The notes below the pieces were generated by a model. The model ran no database searches, was not told the DNA's origin, and saw only the letters and a program-made list of their open reading frames with translations. This document shows positions 34,932-41,611 of a stretch of DNA of 64,000 nt, piece after piece. This stretch comes from JAHWKI01 sp035513575 (GTDB taxonomy: Bacteria > Gemmatimonadota > Gemmatimonadetes > Longimicrobiales > RSA9), in assembly GCA_035513575.1 (NCBI GenBank), contig DATKBW010000023.1:42204-106203 (forward strand), read 5' to 3'. Each line of letters opens with the position of its first letter. Positions within the stretch are counted from its first letter, which is position 1. The translations under genes were made by a program, and so were the position numbers.

Positions 34932-35603
34932 CTAGCGCACCACCTTGAAGTTGAACATGGGGGTGCCCAGCGCCCCGTAGAGGCGGACCCAGACGGGGAG
35001 CACCATCTCGGTTCCGCGGGCGGTGGTGATGTCCCCGAGGTCGATGACGTCGCGCCAGCCGAACCACTCGCGGAGCCACGTGGTGACCTGCGCCTTCGCC
35101 GCCGCATCGTTGCCACTCACGAAGATCGTATGGTCGCCGCCCGCGAGCTGGCCCGGATCGCCCATCAGGTAGGTGTTGGTCGTGTTCAGCGTCTTCACCA
35201 CCCTGGCGTCGGGGAACGCCGCCTGGATCCGCTCCCCGAGGGAGTCGTCGTTGCAGATGGACAGCCGCGGCGGCATGCCGCGGGAGAAGTCCAGGGGGTT
35301 GGCGATGTCCATCAGGATCTTGCCCGCGAAGTTCGCCGCCCCTGCCATCCGCAGCGCCTCGAGACTCGCCTGGCCGTTCGTCGCGTTCACCACCACCTCG
35401 CCGTGGGCGGCGGCCTCGGCGAACGTCCCCACGCGGGCGCGCTCGCCGGCCTGCGCCAGCCACTCCCGCAGCGACTGCGGGCCCCGCTTCACACTCAGCG
35501 CGTCCGGCGAGCGCGTGCCCAGCACCACGTCGTGGTCCTTCCGGGCGAGGACCGCGCCGAGGTTCTGCCCGACCATTCCCGACCCGAGGATGGCGATGTT
35601 CAT
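34932..35603 (-). CDS. F420/NADPH oxidoreductase-like Rossmann protein
   Basis: A 223-residue protein with one N-terminal NAD(P)-binding fold (MNIAILGSGMVGQNL, GxGxxG), and the VVLGTRSPDAL segment in which Arg favours NADPH. It matches F420-dependent NADP oxidoreductase-type proteins (NADP_oxidored/pyrroline-5-carboxylate reductase-like). ILMDIANPLDFSRGMPP and VVKTLNTTNTYLM are further conserved stretches. Whether it uses F420 in this organism is unknown, as no F420 biosynthesis gene is present here. It is 45 bases downstream of the symporter operon on the same strand. Confidence 0.85.
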   Translation of the reverse strand: MNIAILGSGMVGQNLGAVLARKDHDVVLGTRSPDALSVKRGPQSLREWLAQAGERARVGTFAEAAAHGEVVVNATNGQASLEALRMAGAANFAGKILMDIANPLDFSRGMPPRLSICNDDSLGERIQAAFPDARVVKTLNTTNTYLMGDPGQLAGGDHTIFVSGNDAAAKAQVTTWLREWFGWRDVIDLGDITTARGTEMVLPVWVRLYGALGTPMFNFKVVR

Positions 35604-35648
35604 GGAGGCTGCTCCGATGATGGAAGGTGAGCCGACCCGTACGCGGCC

Positions 35649-37352
35649 CTACGCGCTGATCTCGTGCGCCTCGCCGGCGCCCCTGGGGATCCGCACCCGC
35701 TCCACGAGACCCTGCACGTAGGCCGGCGGGGCGGGGGTGAAGCGGGACACCGTGGTGGTCACGCCTGCGTTGAGGAGCATCCCGACCGTCCCGATTCCCT
35801 CGGGGCTGATCCCCAGCCACCAGTTCTCCGGCGTGTTCAGCTCGGGGTGCACGAGCTTGAAGTATACGATGTAGGAGGCGGTGAAGGTGATCCCCGCGAT
35901 CATGCCGAGGATCGCCCCCTCCCGGGTGGTCCGCTTCGAGAAGATCCCGAGGATGATGACGGGGAAGAACGACGAGGCCGCGAGCCCGAACGCGAACGCG
36001 ACGACCTGGGCCACGAACCCGGGCGGATTGATCCCGAGGTAGCCGGCGACGAGGACGGCCGCGCCCGCCGCGACGCGGGCCGCGATGAGCTCGCCCCGCT
36101 CGCTGATGGTCGGCCGGAGCGCGCGCTTCAGGAGGTCGTGGCTCACCGCGGAGGAGACCACCAGCAGGAGGCCCGCGGCCGTCGACAGGGCGGCCGCGAG
36201 GCCGCCCGCGGCGACGAGCCCCACGACCCAGGCCGGCAGCCCCGCGATCTCGGGGTTGGCGAGGACCATGATGTCGTTGTCCACCCTGAGCTCGTTCTGC
36301 ACCGTCGAACGCGGCCCGGCGAGCTGGATGATCCCGTCGCCATTGGCGTCGTCGAAGCCCAGGAGGCCGGTCGATTCCCAGTTCCTGAACCACTCCGGGG
36401 CGTCCGCGTACGCGGTTCCCGCGATGCTGGTGATGAGGTTGGTCCGCGCGAAGACCGCCACGGCCGGCGCGGTCGTGTACAGCAGCGCGATGAAGAGGAG
36501 CGCCCACCCGACCGACGCGCGGGCGTCGCGGACACGGGGCACCGTGTAGAACCGGATGATCACGTGGGGCAGCCCGGCCGTGCCGACCATGAGCGCGGCG
36601 GTGATGAAGAAGATGTCCAGCGTGGACCGGGTCCCGTCGGTGTAGGGTGCGAACCCGAGCTCCTCGTGGAGTCCGTTCAGCCGCTCGAGGAGCGGCATGC
36701 CGGATGCCCGGTCGGCGCCGCCGAACCCGAGCTGCGGGACGGGGTTGCCGGTGATCATGAGCGACAGGAAGATCGCCGGCACCATGTACGCGAAGATCAG
36801 GACGCAGTACTGGGCGACCTGCGTGTACGTGATCCCCTTCATCCCCCCGAGGACCGCGTAGAAGAAGACGATGGCCATGCCGATGTAGACGCCGACGTTC
36901 ACGTCCACTTCCAGGAACCGGCTGAAGACGATCCCCACGCCCCGCATCTGCCCCGCCACGTACGTGAACGAGACGAAAATGGCGCACACCACGGCGACGA
37001 TCCGCGCCGTCTGGGAGTAGTAGCGGTCGCCGACGAAGTCGGGGACGGTGTACGCGCCGTACTTCCGCAGGTAGGGCGCCAGCAGGAGCGCGAGGAGGAC
37101 ATAGCCGCCCGTCCACCCCATGAGGTAGACGGAGCCGTCGTAGCCCATGAAGGAGATCAGCCCCGCCATGGAGATGAACGACGCCGCGCTCATCCAGTCC
37201 GCGGCGGTCGCCATCCCGTTGGCGAGCGGCGAGACGCCCGCCCCCGCCACGTAGAAGTCCCGGGTGGAAGACGCCCGCGACCACACCGCGATCCCGATGT
37301 AGAGCGCGAAGGAGGCCGCGACCAGCAGGAACGTCCAGGCCTGGACGTTCAT
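35649..37352 (-). CDS. Sodium/solute symporter (VC_2705/ActP-like)
   Basis: A 567-residue sodium:solute symporter with about 13 hydrophobic helices. Family hallmarks include ATAADWMSAASFISMAGLISF, GWTGGYVLLALLLAPYLRKYGAYTVPDFV and GGLAAALSTAAGLLLVVSSAVSHD. The loop GFDDANGDGIIQLAG (about residue 340) matches an EF-hand/dockerin-like calcium site. Its start overlaps the DUF4212 stop by ATGA (37349-37352), so the two genes are one translational unit. Acetate or another short carboxylate is the likely substrate of DUF4212-linked symporters; this is by family, not shown here. Confidence 0.92.
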   Translation of the reverse strand: MNVQAWTFLLVAASFALYIGIAVWSRASSTRDFYVAGAGVSPLANGMATAADWMSAASFISMAGLISFMGYDGSVYLMGWTGGYVLLALLLAPYLRKYGAYTVPDFVGDRYYSQTARIVAVVCAIFVSFTYVAGQMRGVGIVFSRFLEVDVNVGVYIGMAIVFFYAVLGGMKGITYTQVAQYCVLIFAYMVPAIFLSLMITGNPVPQLGFGGADRASGMPLLERLNGLHEELGFAPYTDGTRSTLDIFFITAALMVGTAGLPHVIIRFYTVPRVRDARASVGWALLFIALLYTTAPAVAVFARTNLITSIAGTAYADAPEWFRNWESTGLLGFDDANGDGIIQLAGPRSTVQNELRVDNDIMVLANPEIAGLPAWVVGLVAAGGLAAALSTAAGLLLVVSSAVSHDLLKRALRPTISERGELIAARVAAGAAVLVAGYLGINPPGFVAQVVAFAFGLAASSFFPVIILGIFSKRTTREGAILGMIAGITFTASYIVYFKLVHPELNTPENWWLGISPEGIGTVGMLLNAGVTTTVSRFTPAPPAYVQGLVERVRIPRGAGEAHEISA

Positions 37353-37678
37353 GCCCCGCTCGCCTCGTCCACGTCGAACTCCCGATCGAGGCGGTTCATC
37401 AGGCGGACGTAGACGAAGACGAGCACCACGAAGACGTAGATGGAGCCCTGCTGCGCGAACCAGAACCCGACCGGGAAGCCGGTACCCGGAATGGTCAGCC
37501 GGTTCAGCGGCTCGGCGAGGAGGATCCCCAGCCCGAAGGAGACGGCGAACCAGATCGCGAGGAGGATGGCGACGTAGCGGATGTTCCGGCGCCAGTACCC
37601 TGCGTGGCGCGCGCGCAGCGCGGTCGCGGCGGTCGTGGGCGGCGTCGAGGCGCCGCCCGGCCCGGGCGTTTCGGTCAT
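37349..37678 (-). CDS. DUF4212 small membrane subunit
   Basis: A 109-residue protein with two transmembrane helices (YVAILLAIWFAVSFGLGILLAEPL; GFWFAQQGSIYVFVVLVFVYVRLMN) and the RHAGYWRRNIRY opening and PFNRL-like LNRLTIPGTGFPVGFW loop characteristic of the small partner of solute:sodium symporters. It starts at the ATG at 37678; the longer frame is unlikely because it crosses into the region upstream of the divergent gnd gene. It precedes and overlaps the symporter. Confidence 0.9.
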   Translation of the reverse strand: MTETPGPGGASTPPTTAATALRARHAGYWRRNIRYVAILLAIWFAVSFGLGILLAEPLNRLTIPGTGFPVGFWFAQQGSIYVFVVLVFVYVRLMNRLDREFDVDEASGA

Positions 37679-37848
37679 GAGGGCTCGCAGGCGCGGGGAG
37701 AATGGATCCGCAAGACTACCGCACCCACCCGGCGCGGAGCAACGGTCGGGTGGCACGAAAACGCGCGAAGCCATCGGGACTGGTTCAGGGTTGCGCGAGC
37801 CGCCGGCCGCCTCGAGACTGCCTCCACCCCCGCACAGGAGACGCGTTC

Positions 37849-38769
37849 ATGGACGTCGGCATGATCGGGCTGGGCAGAATGGGAGCCAACATGGCGGCCC
37901 GCCTGCTGAAGGCGGGGCACCGTGTGGTCGCGCACGACCCGTCCGCCGGGGCCCTTGCGAAGGTGGTGGCGGACGGCGGGGTGGCTGCCGGTACGATCGC
38001 GGAACTTCGCGACCGGCTTCCGGCTCCGCGCGCGGCGTGGGTCATGGTGCCTGCGGGCGAAGCCACGGAGCAAGTGATCGACCGACTCGGCGAACAGCTC
38101 GAACCGGGCGACACGGTCATTGACGGCGGGAACAGCTACTACCAGGACACGCTGTGGCGTGCGGAGCGGCTTCGCGGCGGCGGCATCGACATGCTGGATG
38201 TGGGCACCAGCGGCGGCATCTGGGGCCTCCGGGAGGGCTATTGCATGACGATCGGCGGCGAGGAGGCAATCGTGGAACGCCTCCGGCCCCTGTTCGAAGC
38301 GCTGGCGCCCGCCGCCGATGCCGGCTGGGGCCGGGTCGGACCCAACGGAGCCGGCCACTTCGTGAAGATGGTCCACAACGGCATCGAGTACGGGCTCATG
38401 CAGGCCTATGCCGAGGGCTTCGCGCTCCTGCGCGCCAAGGACGACTTCCACCTCGACCTCGCCCGCATCTCCCGCCTGTGGGAGCACGGCAGCGTGATCC
38501 GCTCCTGGCTGCTGGAGCTCTCCACGCAGGCCCTCGTGGAGAACCGGGACCTGCACGGCATCGCGCCCTACGTGGAGGACTCCGGCGAGGGGCGGTGGAC
38601 GGTGCAGGAGGCCCTGGACCTGGACGTACCCGCCCCGGTCATCACCCACGCCCTGATCCAGCGGCTGCGGTCCCGGACCGAGAGCTCCTTCTCCGACAAG
38701 CTGCTCGCCGCCGTGCGCGGGCAGTTCGGTGGCCACCGGGTCCGGTCGGAGGATGAACGCCCCGGATGA
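37849..38769 (+). CDS. gndA: 6-phosphogluconate dehydrogenase (decarboxylating), short type
   Basis: A 306-residue enzyme converting 6-phosphogluconate to ribulose 5-phosphate and CO2 with NAD(P)+. The Rossmann motif is MIGLGRMGANMA, followed by the NBD substrate segment LDVGTSGGIWGL and the catalytic GAGHFVKMVHNGIEYGLMQ (Lys and His of the active site). At about 300 residues it is the short, YqeC/GntZ-like form, not the 470-residue oxidative pathway enzyme. Its TGA overlaps the ATG of gntP (ATGA), forming an operon with gluconate uptake and placing it in gluconate catabolism. Confidence 0.95.
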   Translation: MDVGMIGLGRMGANMAARLLKAGHRVVAHDPSAGALAKVVADGGVAAGTIAELRDRLPAPRAAWVMVPAGEATEQVIDRLGEQLEPGDTVIDGGNSYYQDTLWRAERLRGGGIDMLDVGTSGGIWGLREGYCMTIGGEEAIVERLRPLFEALAPAADAGWGRVGPNGAGHFVKMVHNGIEYGLMQAYAEGFALLRAKDDFHLDLARISRLWEHGSVIRSWLLELSTQALVENRDLHGIAPYVEDSGEGRWTVQEALDLDVPAPVITHALIQRLRSRTESSFSDKLLAAVRGQFGGHRVRSEDERPG

Positions 38770-40118
38770 CGACCGGACCGCTGATCGGCCTCGTCGTCCT
38801 GGGCGTCGCGCTCATCCTCTTCCTCATCATCGTCCTACGGATCCAGGCGTTCGCCGCCCTGCTGCTCGCCAGCATGGTGGTCGCCGTCGTGGGCGGCGTT
38901 CCCCTGGCGGAGATCGGCGGTGTGATCCAGGAGGGGATGGGGAGGACGCTGGGCTACCTCGCCATCGTGGTGGGACTGGGTGCCATGCTGGGCGCGCTGC
39001 TCGAGGTCTCGGGCGGAGCCGAGCGGATCGCCCGCACCCTGGTCGGCCGCGTCGGGGAGGCGCGCGCGCCATGGGCGCTGGCGCTGACCGGGCTGATCGT
39101 CGCCACCCCGGTCTTCTTCGACGTGGCGCTCATCCTCTTCATCCCGCTCGTCTACAGCCTCGCACGACAGAGCGGACGCTCACTGCTCTTCTACGCGATC
39201 CCGCTCGTCGCCGGCATCGCCGTCGGGCACAGCTTCATCCCGCCGACGCCGGGTCCGGTGGCCGTGGCCTCGCTCCTCGGGGCGGACCTCGGATGGGTGA
39301 TCGCACTGGGTCTGCTGGCGGGCGTGCCGGCCACCATCATCGGGGGCGTCTTCTTCGGGCGCCACATGGCCGGCCGCATCCACCTCGGCGTTCCCGAGTA
39401 CATGCTGCAGGACGCGGATTCCCGCGCGGCCGCCGACGACGCGGAACTGCCGGGGTTCGGACTGGTCCTCGCCCTCATCGGCGTGCCCCTTCTCCTCATC
39501 CTGCTCAGCACGGTTTCCAGGGTCGTGCTCGCGGAAGGGCACCCGCTGCGGGCCCTGTTCGCCTTCATCGGGCACCCGTTCACCGCGCTGCTCCTCGCCG
39601 CCCTTCTCGCCTTCTACCTGCTCGGCGTCCGGCGCGGCTACTCCGCCGACGAGGTGCGGAAGGTGGCCACCGCCGGGCTCGAGCCGGTGGGGCTCATCAT
39701 CCTGGTGACGGGCGCCGGCGGCGTCTTCGGCAACGTGCTCGTGGAGACGGGCGTCGGCCGTGCGCTGGCCGACCTCATGGCGGGTTCGAACATGCCGGTC
39801 GTCGTCCTGGCGTTCCTCATCGCCACCGTGGTCCGCGTCGCCCAGGGATCGGCGACCGTGGCCATGGTAACGGCAGCCGGCATCATCGCCCCCGTGATCG
39901 AGGCCGGCTCGTACCCGGCGCCGATGCTCGGGGCGCTCACCATCGCGATCGCCTCGGGCGCCACCGTGCTCTCCCACGTCAACGATTCCGGGTTCTGGCT
40001 CGTGAGCCGCTTCCTGGGCATGTCCGAGGCGCAGACGCTCCGCTCCTGGACCGTCATGGAGACGCTAGTGGGCCTCGTCGGCTTCGCCGTCGCCCTGGTC
40101 TTCAGCTTCTTCCTCTAG
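38766..40118 (+). CDS. gntP: Gluconate:H+ symporter (GntP family)
   Basis: A 450-residue membrane carrier with 12-14 hydrophobic segments. GntP signatures include GGVPLAEIGGVIQEGMGRTLG in the N-terminal half, SFIPPTPGPVAVASLLG, and the C-terminal RVAQGSATVAMVTAAGIIAP and LSHVNDSGFWLV. It imports gluconate with protons. It is coupled by ATGA to gndA. Its end overlaps the end of the convergent gluconokinase by 54 bases (40065-40118). Confidence 0.95.
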   Translation: MTTGPLIGLVVLGVALILFLIIVLRIQAFAALLLASMVVAVVGGVPLAEIGGVIQEGMGRTLGYLAIVVGLGAMLGALLEVSGGAERIARTLVGRVGEARAPWALALTGLIVATPVFFDVALILFIPLVYSLARQSGRSLLFYAIPLVAGIAVGHSFIPPTPGPVAVASLLGADLGWVIALGLLAGVPATIIGGVFFGRHMAGRIHLGVPEYMLQDADSRAAADDAELPGFGLVLALIGVPLLLILLSTVSRVVLAEGHPLRALFAFIGHPFTALLLAALLAFYLLGVRRGYSADEVRKVATAGLEPVGLIILVTGAGGVFGNVLVETGVGRALADLMAGSNMPVVVLAFLIATVVRVAQGSATVAMVTAAGIIAPVIEAGSYPAPMLGALTIAIASGATVLSHVNDSGFWLVSRFLGMSEAQTLRSWTVMETLVGLVGFAVALVFSFFL

Positions 40119-40598
40119 ACCGAGCCGGCGACGGATTTCAGCGACGACCCGCTCCGGCGTCTGCTCCACGTCCACCGCGATGACGTCCCCGGGCTCCTCC
40201 AGCGCCTCGAACTGGGTCGCCAGCAGCCCGGCATCGAAGAAATGCCCGCTGCGCGCCCGGAGTCGCTCGTCGATCAGCTCGTAGCTCCCCTTCAGGTACA
40301 CGAGACGCGCATGCTCACTGCCGACCAGCAGGCGGTCGCGATAGGACGCCCTGAGAGCCGAGCAGGCCACCACGGCCGACCGCCCCTCGGCCGCCAGCGC
40401 GCGGATGTGATCCCGCAGCGCCTCCAGCCACGGCCACCGATCCTCATCGGTCAGGGCCACCCCGCGGCTCATCTTGGCCACATTCGCCGCGGGGTGAAAA
40501 CCATCGCCGTCGTAGAACGGCCAGCCCAACTGCGCCGCGAGCAGCTCACCCACCGTCGTCTTGCCGGCGCCGGAAACGCCCATGAGGATCACGATCAT
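40065..40598 (-). CDS. gntK: Gluconokinase
   Basis: A 177-residue P-loop kinase making 6-phosphogluconate from gluconate and ATP. The Walker A motif is GVSGAGKTT (7-15); FYDGDGFHPAANVAKMSRGVALTDEDRWPWL and VACSALRASYRDRL are hallmark segments. Its substrate feeds gndA. It is encoded opposite the two plus-strand genes and overlaps the end of gntP. Its last dozen residues (RLGLEEEAEDQGDGEADEAH) lie in the overlap and are acidic, as expected for a dispensable tail. Confidence 0.96.
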   Translation of the reverse strand: MIVILMGVSGAGKTTVGELLAAQLGWPFYDGDGFHPAANVAKMSRGVALTDEDRWPWLEALRDHIRALAAEGRSAVVACSALRASYRDRLLVGSEHARLVYLKGSYELIDERLRARSGHFFDAGLLATQFEALEEPGDVIAVDVEQTPERVVAEIRRRLGLEEEAEDQGDGEADEAH

Positions 40599-40768
40599 GC
40601 TGTGTGCACCTTGATTTCGCGGCGCCGAGGAGAACCGCTCCGCCCGGAAATCTCTTCCGCCTCGTGACCCCGGATGACCTCCGCCGCCGACACTCGGCTT
40701 CTGTTCGCGGGAATTGTTGCGGATCCGTTCCGGTCGTGGTTCCCGGGGAAGGGACTCCGGGCGGTCCG

Positions 40769-40927
40769 TCAGGACTTCTCCTTCGAGCCGCCCGACTTCT
40801 TGCCGCCCTTCTTCGACGCGCCGGGCGTGTTCGCGATCTTCGCCGCCCGCGCCTTGCTCATCCCCTTCTTGCGGAGACCCTCATACTGCTTGTCGTTCTT
40901 GATCGACTTGCCGTGATCCTTCGTCAT
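40769..40927 (-). CDS. DUF7218 small basic protein
   Basis: A 52-residue protein (MTKDHGKSIKNDKQYEGLRKKG, then SKARAAKIANTPG) rich in Lys with a Gly/Ser-rich end. This matches the small DUF7218 family, whose members often carry a Rho-termination-factor-like N-terminal helix. No function is established. GGGAG is upstream of the ATG at 40927; the longer frame begins in non-conserved sequence. It is isolated, with a 169-base gap on one side and a 354-base gap on the other. Confidence 0.75.
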   Translation of the reverse strand: MTKDHGKSIKNDKQYEGLRKKGMSKARAAKIANTPGASKKGGKKSGGSKEKS

Positions 40928-41200
40928 CGCACCCGCTCCCGTTGAGTGGCTCGCGGAGCGACCCGGCCGCAGACGACGTGCCGGACCGCAGACGTACAAC
41001 CATCGCCCGAGCCGCCGGACAGGGGGTTGAGGTCCGTCAGCCCTGCTTCACGACGCCAATTCGCAACCGCGGCAGGACGTGAAAGGGCCCCGGCGGCGCG
41101 CTACGTTCCCCCCGCCGGTCCGCTCAGAAGCGCGGTGAACACCGACACCCTGTTCATGACCCTCGCCCTCTCCTGACGGGCCCCGGCTCTCGCCGCCATC

Positions 41201-41229
41201 TTGCGCGATCTATCCGGCAGGGATATATC
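41201..41229 (+). promoter_or_regulatory. Candidate promoter of the PadR/ADOP genes
   Basis: TTGCGC (41201-41206), a 17-base spacer and TATATC (41224-41229) precede the palindromic PadR-type site. This means the open frame's earliest TTG start (41201) is actually part of the -35 element. The 354-base gap 40928-41281 otherwise shows no recognised feature. Confidence 0.45.
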
Positions 41230-41240
41230 TATGATAGATA
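41226..41240. promoter_or_regulatory. Palindromic operator, probable PadR binding site
   Basis: TATCTATGATAGATA is a perfect 6-3-6 inverted repeat that overlaps the -10 region of the promoter ahead of the PadR gene, an autoregulatory arrangement. Its AT-rich content is striking against the local GC. Confidence 0.6.
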
Positions 41241-41281
41241 CTTCGCACCGGACCTCCGTCCCCCTGACCGTCGAGCGCGCC

Positions 41282-41611
41282 ATGGCACAGAGCCATCTGA
41301 ACCCGCCCGTCTTCCACATCCTCCTCGCGCTGGCGCGCGGCGACCTTCACGGGCTGGGGATCGCGGACCGGGTGGAGGAGGCGACGGGGGGCGCGGTGGA
41401 GCTCGGGCCGGGGACGCTGTACCGGTCGCTCAAGGAGATGCTCCGTGAGGGGCTGATCCGGGAAGCGGAGCCGCCGGCCGGGTCGGATCCGCGGCGGAAG
41501 TACTACGCCATGACGGCGGCCGGGCGGCGGCAGGTGGCGGCGGAGGCGGCGCGGCTGGAGGCGCTGGTGGAGCTGGCGCGGGCGGAGTCGCTGCTGCAGG
41601 AGCGGGCGTGA
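41282..41611 (+). CDS. PadR-family transcriptional regulator
   Basis: A 109-residue regulator: winged helix HLNPPVFHILLALARGDLHGLGIADRVEEATGGAVELGPGTLYRSLKEML, where the LGxGTLYRSL segment is the PadR recognition wing, followed by SDPRRKYYAMTAAGRRQV, the standard end. I start at the ATG at 41282 because the earlier candidates coincide with the promoter and operator. Its GTGATG overlap with the next gene (41608-41611) makes the two a translational unit. PadR proteins paired with ADOP permeases probably repress them. Confidence 0.92.
   Translation: MAQSHLNPPVFHILLALARGDLHGLGIADRVEEATGGAVELGPGTLYRSLKEMLREGLIREAEPPAGSDPRRKYYAMTAAGRRQVAAEAARLEALVELARAESLLQERA

Noticed and set aside
40928..41281. 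A protein-coding gene in the gap before PadR
   Set aside because: Only short frames without conserved character are present. Apart from the promoter and operator, nothing is seen.
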